A DNA stretch of 64,000 nucleotides, from NCBI GenBank assembly GCA_025351405.1, contig JANXVZ010000023.1, forward strand, positions 62,001-126,000, read 5' to 3'. Within the stretch, counting starts at the first letter, position 1. Every line of letters begins with the position of its first letter. The stretch is from Sphingomonadales bacterium. GTDB taxonomy: Bacteria; Pseudomonadota; Alphaproteobacteria; Sphingomonadales; Sphingomonadaceae. Made by a program: the position numbers and the translations under genes. The notes under the pieces are model-generated. The model made no database searches. It was given only the letters and a program-made list of their open reading frames with translations, and was not told the origin of the DNA. Below are positions 38,571 through 47,318 of this stretch, piece after piece.

Positions 38571-39359
38571 TCAGGAAGGCCGAACCGTCTCCGCCAGCGG
38601 TGCCAGCACGGCGTTGAGGCTCGCCATCGTCTGGTAATGGGTCATGTCGAGGTGCAGCGGCGTTACTGAAATGCAGCGTTCGTGCATCGCCTTCAAATCG
38701 GTTTCATGTCCCGCATCGGTGTTTTCGCGGCCAAAGCCATGCCAGAAATAGGGAAAGCCGCGCGGGTCGATGCGTTCGACGAGATGAATATTGCCATAGT
38801 CGCGAAAGCCCTGCTCGGTCACCCGGACACCGGCGACCTGGTCGGACGTGACCGGCGGGAAATTGATGTTGATGAGCACGCCCCTGGGCCAGTCGATACC
38901 CTGGATTCGGCGCAGCACATCGGCGCCAAAGCTGGTGGCGGTCGAAAAGTCTTCCTGCCCCATGGCATAATTGGCCATTACCTGGCTGAGCGCGACCGAT
39001 CGGATGCCGGCAAGGCAGCCTTCCATCGCGGCTGAAACCGTGCCCGAATAGGTCACGTCCTCGGCCAGGTTGCCGCCGCGATTGACCCCCGACAGGATTA
39101 GATCGGGCTTGTGGTCCTTCATGACGGCGCCGAGCGCCAGCATGACGCAATCGGTGGGGGTGCCGCGCACGGCATAGCGCCTCGGGCCGACCTCGCGCAG
39201 CCGCACCGGCTGCGACAGCGTCAGCGAATGGCCGGCGCCGGACTGCTCCTCTGCCGGCGCCACCACCCAGACATCATCGGACAGTTCGGCCGCGATGGCT
39301 TCAAGCGCGACGAGCCCGGGTGCGTTGATGCCGTCATCGTTGGTTACGAGGATGCGCAT
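38571..39359 (-). CDS. surE: 5'/3'-nucleotidase SurE
   Basis: MRILVTNDDGINAPGLVALEAIA; PDLILSGVNRGGNLAEDVTYSGTVSAAMEG. Confidence 0.96.
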   Translation of the reverse strand: MRILVTNDDGINAPGLVALEAIAAELSDDVWVVAPAEEQSGAGHSLTLSQPVRLREVGPRRYAVRGTPTDCVMLALGAVMKDHKPDLILSGVNRGGNLAEDVTYSGTVSAAMEGCLAGIRSVALSQVMANYAMGQEDFSTATSFGADVLRRIQGIDWPRGVLININFPPVTSDQVAGVRVTEQGFRDYGNIHLVERIDPRGFPYFWHGFGRENTDAGHETDLKAMHERCISVTPLHLDMTHYQTMASLNAVLAPLAETVRPS

Positions 39360-39453
39360 GGTGATAAAATTCCTTGGTCATGCCGGCGTTGTGTCGGCAT
39401 CGATTGTTGGGCCAGCCGACAGAGACCCGGCATCACCCGCTACATGTCGGACG

Positions 39454-40731
39454 TCAGGGCGTCAGCACCGTCACGCCGCCCATATAGGCATGCAGCACCT
39501 GTGGCACCCGCACGCTGCCATCGGCGGCCTGGTAGTTTTCAATGACCGCGACCAGCGCCCGCCCGACCGCCAGCCCCGAACCGTTGAGCGTGTGGACGAA
39601 GCCCCGCGTGCCTTTTTCGCCGCGGGTCTTCCAGCGCGTGCCCATGCGCCGCGCCTGGAAGTCGCCACAGTCGGAGATGCTCGAAATTTCGCGCCATTCA
39701 TCTTGCCCGGGCAACCAAACTTCGAGGTCATAAGTTTTGCGCGCCGAAAATCCCATATCACCTGCACACAGTAGCACCCGGCGATAGGCAAGGCCGAGAT
39801 TGTCGAGGACGGTTTCCGCCGCCCGGGTCATGCGCTCATGCTCGGAGGCAGCCTGCTCGGGGGTGCAGATCGCCACCAGCTCGACCTTTTCGAACTGGTG
39901 CTGGCGGATCAGCCCCTTGGTGTCACGCCCGGCGCTGCCGGCTTCGGAGCGGAAACACGGCGTCAACGCCGTCAGCCGGATCGGCAGCGCATCTTCATCT
40001 ACGATGCTGTCCCGCACCAGATTGGTCAGCGGCACTTCGGCGGTGGGGATCAGGTAACGGCCATCGGTCGTCTTGAACAAATCTTCCTCGAACTTCGGCA
40101 ACTGCCCGGTGCCGAACAGCGCCGCGTCGCGCACCAGCAACGGCACCGCGGTTTCCTGATAGCCATGCGCTTCGGTCTGCACGTCGAGCATATATTGCCC
40201 CAGCGCCCGGTGCAGGCGCGCCAGCTGTCCTTTTAAAACCGCAAAGCGGGCGCCGGACATCCTTGCCGCCGCATCGGGATCATAGCCCAGCGCCGCTGCC
40301 ACCGCATCATGCTCACGCGGGGTGAAGTCGAAAACCGGCGGCGTACCGCGTTCATGGACGACCCTGTTGCCATGCTCGTCGAGGCCATCCGGCACATCTT
40401 CGGCGGGCGCATTCGGTAACCCGGCGAGCGCGGTTTCCAGCGCTTCAGCGCAGTCACGCTCCTGTTGCTCAAGCCCGGGGATGCGTTCCTTCAGCGTACC
40501 GACGGTCGCCATCAGGGCCTCGGCGGCGGCGATGTCGCCCTGGCTGCGCGCCAGGCCGATCGCCCGCGAGGCTTCGTTGCGCTGCGCCAGCGCGGCCTGC
40601 AGTTCGGTCTGCACGGCGCGCAACGCGCTGTCGGCCGCCATTGCCGCCGCCGATGCCGATGCAACCCCGCGCCGTGCCAGAGCGGCATCGAAGGCGGCCG
40701 GGTCGGCGCGAATGAGCTTGATATCGTGCAT
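39454..40731 (-). CDS. serS: seryl-tRNA synthetase
   Basis: MHDIKLIRADPAAFDAALARRG; class II motifs including TPCFRSEAGSAGRDTKGLIRQHQFEKVEL. Confidence 0.96.
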   Translation of the reverse strand: MHDIKLIRADPAAFDAALARRGVASASAAAMAADSALRAVQTELQAALAQRNEASRAIGLARSQGDIAAAEALMATVGTLKERIPGLEQQERDCAEALETALAGLPNAPAEDVPDGLDEHGNRVVHERGTPPVFDFTPREHDAVAAALGYDPDAAARMSGARFAVLKGQLARLHRALGQYMLDVQTEAHGYQETAVPLLVRDAALFGTGQLPKFEEDLFKTTDGRYLIPTAEVPLTNLVRDSIVDEDALPIRLTALTPCFRSEAGSAGRDTKGLIRQHQFEKVELVAICTPEQAASEHERMTRAAETVLDNLGLAYRRVLLCAGDMGFSARKTYDLEVWLPGQDEWREISSISDCGDFQARRMGTRWKTRGEKGTRGFVHTLNGSGLAVGRALVAVIENYQAADGSVRVPQVLHAYMGGVTVLTP

Positions 40732-40828
40732 CCCTGCCCTATCGCCGAGCGCCGGGTGCGAGGCAAGTATCGTACGCACCGCCAGACAGCGATTGCACCC
40801 GAATCGCGACAGTGCCAGAATCGCCGGA

Positions 40829-41605
40829 ATGATCGTGACCTGCCCGAATTGCGGCGCCCGCTATCGCTTGCCAGCAGCGGCAGCGGGGCGTGCTGCCCGG
40901 ATGCGCTGTGCCGCCTGCGAATATCGCTGGACCCTGCAGCCGGAAACAACGGCCGCAACGCCGGAGACCGAGGCGGAACCAGCTTCGGCAATGTCACCTA
41001 CGGGTCCAGCAACAGGCACGCTGCCCGTGGATGCTCCGGCGGAAATGCCGGCGGAAATACCGCCCGACAGGCGGGCAGCGGAATTGCCACGGGAATCGGA
41101 AAATCGCTGGGTCTTCGCGGATCGCGCCGAAGACCGCACACCTTATCAGCCGGACGAGGATGAAGAGGAGCAGCCCAGATCGCGGCTGCTCGCCACCCTG
41201 GTCGCTATCATTGTCGGCCTGGCGCTCAGCCTGGCCGCCGCGGGGCTCTGGCTGGGCGATGTTCGCAGCGCCGATGTGGCGCGCCTTCCCATCATCGGCC
41301 CGCAACTGGCAACCATGACGCCGGCGCCCTCGCGGTTGCGCATCGACGTCAAAGGGGTGATGACGCAGCTCGATTCAGGTGGTCTGGTGCTCCAGGTCAA
41401 CGGCAGCATCACCAACGCCGGCAAGACCGCACAAACCCTGCCGAGACTTCTGGCGGTGCTGTCCGGCCCGCGCGGAGTGGCACTGCGCTGGACAGTGGCG
41501 CCGCCGGTCGCCAGCCTGCCGGCGGGACGCAGCGTGCCGTTCGAGAGCGTGGTCACCAACTTTCCCGCCGACGCGCGAAGCCTGAGCATCACCGTCGCGC
41601 ACTGA
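40829..41605 (+). CDS. zinc-ribbon (MJ0042-type) domain membrane protein
   Basis: MIVTCPNCGARYRLPAAAAGRAARMRCAACEYRW; one TM near the middle. Confidence 0.85.
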   Translation: MIVTCPNCGARYRLPAAAAGRAARMRCAACEYRWTLQPETTAATPETEAEPASAMSPTGPATGTLPVDAPAEMPAEIPPDRRAAELPRESENRWVFADRAEDRTPYQPDEDEEEQPRSRLLATLVAIIVGLALSLAAAGLWLGDVRSADVARLPIIGPQLATMTPAPSRLRIDVKGVMTQLDSGGLVLQVNGSITNAGKTAQTLPRLLAVLSGPRGVALRWTVAPPVASLPAGRSVPFESVVTNFPADARSLSITVAH

Positions 41606-41679
41606 CCTGATATTTGGTGCTGGATTCTCTGCCCCCCGCGTGACATCTGCGTGGAGAAAGCCATAGGGGAGAGACGTCC

Positions 41680-42900
41680 ATGATCTTTGAATACAGCGAC
41701 AAGTCCAAGGCGCTTATCGAGCGTGTCCGCGGGTTCATGGATGAACACATTTACCCGAATGAAGCGCGCTATGAACAGGAAGTCGCCGAAGGTGACCGCT
41801 GGAAGGTGCTGCCGGTCATCGAGGAGCTCAAGCCCAAGGCCCGCGCCGCCGGGTTGTGGAACCTGTTTCTCAACATCTGCGACCATGACCAGGGCGAATG
41901 GAAGGGCCCCGGCCTCACCAACCTCGAATATGCACCGCTGGCCGAGGAAATGGGCCGCGTCGGCTGGTCATCGGAAGTGTTCAACTGCTCGGCGCCCGAC
42001 ACCGGCAACATGGAGGTGCTGCGCACCTATGGGTCCGAAGCCCAGAAGCAGACATGGCTGAAGCCGCTGATGGCGGGTGAAATCCGCTCCGCCTTCCTGA
42101 TGACCGAGCCTGCCGTCGCCTCATCGGATGCCACCAACATCGAGACGTCGATCATCCGCCAGGGCGACCATTATGTCATCAACGGCCGCAAATGGTGGTC
42201 GTCGGGGGTTGGTGACCCGCGCTGCACCATCGCCATCGTCATGGGCAAGACGGACGCCAATGCCGCACGCCACGCGCAGCAGAGCCAGATCCTGGTGCCG
42301 CTCGACACGCCGGGGATCACCAAGCTTCGGCCGCTGAAGGTGTTCGGCTACGATGATGCGCCGCACGGCCATTTCGAGGTTATTCTCGACAATGTCCGGG
42401 TGCCGGTGGAAAACATGATCCTTGGCGAAGGGCGCGGCTTCGAAATAGCGCAGGGCCGCCTCGGGCCGGGCCGTATCCACCACTGCATGCGGAGCATCGG
42501 CGCCGCCGAACGGGCGCTCGAAAAGATGTGCAAGCGGCTGAAGTCGCGCGTCGCCTTCGGCAAGCCGATCAGCGAGCACAGCGTCTGGCACGAGCGCATC
42601 GCCGATTCGCGCATCGCCATCGAACAGTCGCGCCTGCTGACGCTGAAGGCCGCCTATATGATGGACACCGTCGGCAACAAGGCAGCCGCCAACCAGATCG
42701 CCATGATCAAGGTCGTCGCCCCCAACATGGCGTGCGACATCCTCGACCACGCGATCCAGGCGCATGGCGGCGGCGGTGTCTGCCAGGATTATGGCCTGGC
42801 GTCCGGCTATGCGGGGCAGCGCACCCTGCGGCTGGCGGATGGTCCGGACGAGGTCCACCGCGCCGCGATCGCCAAGACGGAGCTGCGTCGCTACAACTGA
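41680..42900 (+). CDS. acyl-CoA dehydrogenase family protein
   Basis: [96 protein letters not shown]. Confidence 0.94.
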   Translation: MIFEYSDKSKALIERVRGFMDEHIYPNEARYEQEVAEGDRWKVLPVIEELKPKARAAGLWNLFLNICDHDQGEWKGPGLTNLEYAPLAEEMGRVGWSSEVFNCSAPDTGNMEVLRTYGSEAQKQTWLKPLMAGEIRSAFLMTEPAVASSDATNIETSIIRQGDHYVINGRKWWSSGVGDPRCTIAIVMGKTDANAARHAQQSQILVPLDTPGITKLRPLKVFGYDDAPHGHFEVILDNVRVPVENMILGEGRGFEIAQGRLGPGRIHHCMRSIGAAERALEKMCKRLKSRVAFGKPISEHSVWHERIADSRIAIEQSRLLTLKAAYMMDTVGNKAAANQIAMIKVVAPNMACDILDHAIQAHGGGGVCQDYGLASGYAGQRTLRLADGPDEVHRAAIAKTELRRYN

Positions 42901-43052
42901 CGCGCGATCTGAAGGGCATCCGGCGGTCGTTGAGGACCGCCGGATGCCCGGCAATCATCGCTTTTTGCCGAATCCTGCTTGCACCCTTCGCCTGCCCCTG
43001 CTAACCGCCGCCTCCTACCGGACGGGGCTGCAAGCTTCGAACATTTGGTCGT

Positions 43053-43139
43053 GCGGCCATGGCGGAACTGGTAGACGCGCAACGTTGAGGTCGTTGTGGC
43101 CGAAAGGCCGTGGAAGTTCGAGTCTTCTTGGCCGCACCA
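43053..43139 (+). tRNA. tRNA-Leu (anticodon GAG), CCA encoded
   Basis: GCGGCCATGGCGGAACTGGTAGACGCGCAACGTTGAGGTCGTTGTGGCCGAAAGGCCGTGGAAGTTCGAGTCTTCTTGGCCGCACCA; loop TTGAGGT; long variable arm. Confidence 0.96.
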
Positions 43140-43170
43140 ACCAGCCAATCGTCCTGGGGTCAGCTGTAGC

Positions 43171-43212
43171 GGTCCGGGGTGCGGCAGGACTTTTGTCCGT
43201 CTTGCCGGGACC
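43171..43212 (+). terminator. imperfect stem-loop downstream of tRNA-Leu
   Basis: GGTCCGGGGTGCGGCAGGAC-TTTT-GTCCGTCTTGCCGGGACC. Confidence 0.5.
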
Positions 43213-43703
43213 TTGCTCACGCACCTGAGGCCGGACAGCGTCTCGAGATCGTGTCAACCCGGTTGATTTGTGCACTGTCCGGGCCTCCGTTCCTGCATCC
43301 CATAAAACAGTTGCGGGCTATAGTGCGCGGCGATGCGGACAGGGAAGCGCGCGATCTGTACCCTGAAAGTTTCAGCGACAGCCAGGTGATCGCGCTTTGC
43401 CACATGCGCATGCCAGGTCCATGGGTCGCCAAGACATTTCGGGCCGCAATCACTTGCAGACCGGCTCGACCGCATGGACGGCGCGATGATCATCGACGAA
43501 CGCGATCATCTCCTGCACAGGCGCCAGGGGGCTTTGGCTCGCTCCGTCATCACAAAATACGCCGACGCGCTCCTGAGCATCGCCCTCCGGGCTCCACCTT
43601 CTGAGCAGCCGCTGGCAAAGCCTGCGCGCTGCACGTCGCTGTCTGCCGCAATTGCCGGAAGCGCCGATCCGGACCCGAGCGATCTCGGGCGGTTCGCTTC
43701 AGC

Positions 43704-44516
43704 CTAGCTATCGACCATTCGGCGCAGCGCGGCCGGATCGGGCAAGGTGATGGCACGATAGGCGATGCTGACCAGCCCCGCAGCTTCGAGCTCCTTCAGG
43801 ATCCTGCCGACCGAATTGCGAGACAAATTCGCCACGGCGCCAAGTTCGTTCTGGCCGATCTCGGCGATGACAGGGCCGGGACCTGCAATACCGCTGCGAT
43901 GGCGCACGCCGGCCAGGCGGAGCAGGGTCGCGGCGCAGCGTTCGCGGTTGTCGGCGATCATCAGGTCGGCGGCGGCGCCTGCCGCGATCTGGGCGAACAG
44001 CACGGACAACCTGCCGATTTCACGCCACCAATGCGGATTTTCGGCGGTTATAGCCTCGATCGCGGCGCCGGTGACGCGTGCCACCAGGCCGGAGGTGCGC
44101 AAGGATATTTCACCCGACCGACCACCGCCGGTCAGAATAGGCACCACGCCGAACCAGTCGCCCGGGTGCATTATGTGCGTTAGGCGTGTGTCCGGGGGGC
44201 CTTTGTCCGTGGCGAAGGCCATCGTGCCGCTGGCGAGGCCAAAGATATCGGCGGCTGTATCGCCGGCGCGAGCCAGTACATCGCCCGGATCATGGCGGCG
44301 CCATAGGGCCCGCGACAAAAGCGCGGCGCGAAACTCGGGAGGCGACGCGCTGATCCAGCTGTTGTGGAACATCAACGCGTTGGCGCGCTCGATCTCGATC
44401 TTGGTGGCAGAGGTGGCCGGCAATTCCTGCGCTTTCTCGTTCGTGATTGCATCACCGGGTGCAAACCCGTCTGAAACTTCATGATAGCACCGAAATGTAG
44501 CGGACGGTTGGGTCAT
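43704..44516 (-). CDS. Crp/Fnr family transcriptional regulator
   Basis: Cyclic-nucleotide-binding-like N-terminal domain (HHDPGDVLARAGDTAADIFGLASG-type), HTH IGQNELGAVANLSRNSVGRILKELEAAGLV. Confidence 0.87.
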   Translation of the reverse strand: MTQPSATFRCYHEVSDGFAPGDAITNEKAQELPATSATKIEIERANALMFHNSWISASPPEFRAALLSRALWRRHDPGDVLARAGDTAADIFGLASGTMAFATDKGPPDTRLTHIMHPGDWFGVVPILTGGGRSGEISLRTSGLVARVTGAAIEAITAENPHWWREIGRLSVLFAQIAAGAAADLMIADNRERCAATLLRLAGVRHRSGIAGPGPVIAEIGQNELGAVANLSRNSVGRILKELEAAGLVSIAYRAITLPDPAALRRMVDS

Positions 44517-44679
44517 ACCACAGAGGCTACGGTCGCGCCGGCTATCAGTCCGCCTTTCGGGAGCGGGGGCCGCAGTGCCGAGGTCGGCGCGACTCCATAG
44601 CCATGATCATTTGGCGATGCCGTCTTGGCCATTCAGGTGCGGGCATGGCTGGCGTTTCGCCGTGGCGTGGATCGATAAC

Positions 44680-44696
44680 TGTCGGATAGCTTTACA
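44680..44696 (+). promoter_or_regulatory. putative enhancer (UAS) TGTCGG-N6-TTACA, copy 3
   Basis: TGTCGGATAGCTTTACA, 90 bp before the -24 element. Confidence 0.65.
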
Positions 44697-44768
44697 ATTC
44701 CTGAAACCGCATCTTCGGCAGGCGCAAGGTAGTAGCGCGTTATCAAACTGTTAGCACATTGGTATGTT

Positions 44769-44786
44769 TTGGCATGCATATTGCAA
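44769..44786 (+). promoter_or_regulatory. sigma-54 type -24/-12 promoter
   Basis: TTGGCAT-GCATA-TTGCAA. Confidence 0.75.
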
Positions 44787-44835
44787 ACCCATGCCCGAGA
44801 CGGTCCTCCAACCGTCCAGAGACAGGGGCTATTCA

Positions 44836-45567
44836 ATGAAGACTGGTTTGTTCTTGACCGCGGCGGCACTGGCCGCGCTTGCAACCACGGGATCCGCCCA
44901 GGCGGCCCTCACGGCATTTGTCGCAAACCCGCTCACCAATTCGGTCGACTGGACCAATGCGGTCGTTACCGGCGGCGGAATGGTGACCACGAATATCGAT
45001 TTCGACAATGCCGATGTCGGCGCTTCATATGTCGGCACGGCTGGAACGTTCGGGAGCTCCGGAGCCGGTCCGGCGCAGGGGAATGTCTTTTCGGGCCCCT
45101 TGTCGACGGGAGAAGGGGTGCATTCGGCTTCGAACTACCTGTTCGTGGGCTCGCCCAATTCGGGCCCGGCAACCGGCTTCGTCGTGAACTTTGCTTCGGC
45201 CGTCGGCGCGGCGGGCTTCTCCACAATCGATTATTTTGGGGCGGCTGGCTTTGGCAACGTCCTGAATATTTCCGCCTACAGCGGTCTTAACGGCACGGGC
45301 ACCCTGCTCGGCAGCTTTGACGGCCAGCAATTCAACTTTCAGAATAACAACGTGTACTTCATGGGCGTTGTGAGCTCGTCGAATGATATCGGTTCGATCG
45401 TGTTCAACCGGGCTTTCGACGCTTCGGGTGACACCATCGGCATCGACAACATCGTTTCCGGAACATTTGGCGCGGTGCCGGAGCCTGCGAGCTGGGCGCT
45501 GTTGATCGCCGGTTTCGGCCTGACAGGTGCCGCGATGCGCCGGCGCCGGATGGCGACCGCCGCCTGA
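44836..45567 (+). CDS. PEPxxWA-CTERM sorting domain protein
   Basis: Signal peptide MKTGLFLTAAALAALATTGSAQA; C-terminus VPEPASWALLIAGFGLTGAAMRRRRMATAA. Confidence 0.93.
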   Translation: MKTGLFLTAAALAALATTGSAQAALTAFVANPLTNSVDWTNAVVTGGGMVTTNIDFDNADVGASYVGTAGTFGSSGAGPAQGNVFSGPLSTGEGVHSASNYLFVGSPNSGPATGFVVNFASAVGAAGFSTIDYFGAAGFGNVLNISAYSGLNGTGTLLGSFDGQQFNFQNNNVYFMGVVSSSNDIGSIVFNRAFDASGDTIGIDNIVSGTFGAVPEPASWALLIAGFGLTGAAMRRRRMATAA

Positions 45568-45591
45568 AGCCATCGACATTGAAGACCGGGC

Positions 45592-45619
45592 AACGGCGGC
45601 CAGAAATGGCCGCCGTTTG
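45592..45619 (+). terminator. hairpin terminator
   Basis: AACGGCGGCCA-GAAA-TGGCCGCCGTT. Confidence 0.75.
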
Positions 45620-45781
45620 CTTGTGTGCGGCGGACGGTTTGCCGGGATCGTCGTCGCTGTTCAATGTCGAGCCCTGCCCTGCACAAGCACTTGTCGTCCC
45701 CCGCTTGTCGTCTCCCCTGGCACGACTGGACAGGCGTGACCGCGCGGTTCTAAATTCGGCGAAATAGACGGGGGAAAAGTC

Positions 45782-47308
45782 ATGCCGGATCGACATTTGG
45801 ACCGCCGCACGCTGCTGGCGTCGGCTGCCGCTTCCGGTGCCGGGCTGCTGCTGCCGGCATCGGCGCGCGCTGCTGCGCCGAAGTCCGATATCGCTGCGAT
45901 CCGCCGCGCCGTGGAAGCCGGGAAAGACGCCAGCGTGGCCCGGTTGCAGGACTGGATCCGCCACCCGGGGATTGCCGCCGAAAAATGGCGCATGGACGAA
46001 AGCTGCGAATTCACGATCGGGATGCTCAAGGACGCCGGCTTCCAGATGGCGAGGAAAATGCCGACCGATGGCGCACCGGGTATTTTCGCGACCCTCGACG
46101 CCGGCGCCAAGCGCAGTGTCGGCGTCTATTTCATGTACGATGTCAAGCAGGTGAACCCGGCGGAATGGGCGCATCCACCGTTCGATGCGACGATTATCGA
46201 CAAGCCGGGTTTCGGCAAGTGCATCACCGGCCGCGGTGCGGTGAACCAGAAGGGACCGGAGGCGACATTCCTCGCGGCGCTCCACGCCTTCAAGGCGGCG
46301 GGCAAGAAGCTGCCGGTCAACCTTGTCCTGGTGGCGGAGGGCGAGGAGGAAATCGCTTCCCCGCATTTCCACCAGGTCGTGCAGTCGCCCGAGGTGGTAT
46401 CCGCTCTGAAGCGCTGTGAGGGCATTTTCATCCCCAGCCCCAGCCAGAGCGAAAATGGTGCGGTCGAGATCGAGCTGGGTGCCAAGGGGCCGCTGGAATT
46501 CCAGTTGATTTCCAGCGGTGAGCGATGGGGCCGCGGGCCCAGGGGCGATGTTCATTCGTCGCTGCATGCGATGGTGGACAGCCCGGTCTGGCGGCTGGTG
46601 CAGGCGCTCAACACCCTGGTCGGGCCCGATGGCCATACCCCCGCGATCGACGGATGGTTCGAAAATGTCCGGCCGCTGACGGCGCGCGAAAAGGCGCTGA
46701 TCGTCGAAGCCAGCGGCAAGCAGAGCGAAGCCGAGATGAAAAAGGCTTTCGGCATCAAGACCTGGATCAACGATGAGCCCTGGCCCGTGGCGCTGCAGCG
46801 CCTCGCCTCGCAGCCAACGGTCAACATCCAGGGGCTGGTCGCCGGTTATATGGGGCCCGGCGGCAAGACGGTGTTGCCCGGCCGGGCAGAAGCCAAGCTG
46901 GAATGTCGGCTGGTTCCCAACCAGACCTTCAAGGAGGCCGAGACCAAGTTGCGTGCGCACCTCCTCAAGCGCGGGTTCGGCGATATCGAGGTCAACGTCA
47001 GCGGCGGTTATGACCCGACCGAGACAGCAGAGGACAGCCGCATCATCCGCGCCGAAAAGGCGGTCTATGCCCGGGCGGGAGCAGATGTGGCGATCTCGCC
47101 GCGCAGTGCCGGATCGTGGCCGGGTTCGGTCTTTACCCAGCCGCCGGTGTCATTGCCCGCCGGCCAGTTCGGGCTGGGCTATGGCAGCGGCGCCCATGCT
47201 CCCAACGAGTTCTTCGTGATCGAATCGAGCAACCCCAAGGTTCTCGGCATGGTCGACAGCGCCATGGGGTATGTCGACCTGCTTTATGAACTGGCGACGA
47301 TCACCTGA
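45782..47308 (+). CDS. M20 family metallopeptidase, probable Tat substrate
   Basis: N-terminal DRRTLLASAAASGAGLLLPASARA (twin arginine); VAEGEEEIASPHF; GYGSGAHAPNEFFVIE. Confidence 0.9.
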   Translation: MPDRHLDRRTLLASAAASGAGLLLPASARAAAPKSDIAAIRRAVEAGKDASVARLQDWIRHPGIAAEKWRMDESCEFTIGMLKDAGFQMARKMPTDGAPGIFATLDAGAKRSVGVYFMYDVKQVNPAEWAHPPFDATIIDKPGFGKCITGRGAVNQKGPEATFLAALHAFKAAGKKLPVNLVLVAEGEEEIASPHFHQVVQSPEVVSALKRCEGIFIPSPSQSENGAVEIELGAKGPLEFQLISSGERWGRGPRGDVHSSLHAMVDSPVWRLVQALNTLVGPDGHTPAIDGWFENVRPLTAREKALIVEASGKQSEAEMKKAFGIKTWINDEPWPVALQRLASQPTVNIQGLVAGYMGPGGKTVLPGRAEAKLECRLVPNQTFKEAETKLRAHLLKRGFGDIEVNVSGGYDPTETAEDSRIIRAEKAVYARAGADVAISPRSAGSWPGSVFTQPPVSLPAGQFGLGYGSGAHAPNEFFVIESSNPKVLGMVDSAMGYVDLLYELATIT

Positions 47309-47318
47309 GGACGCCGGG

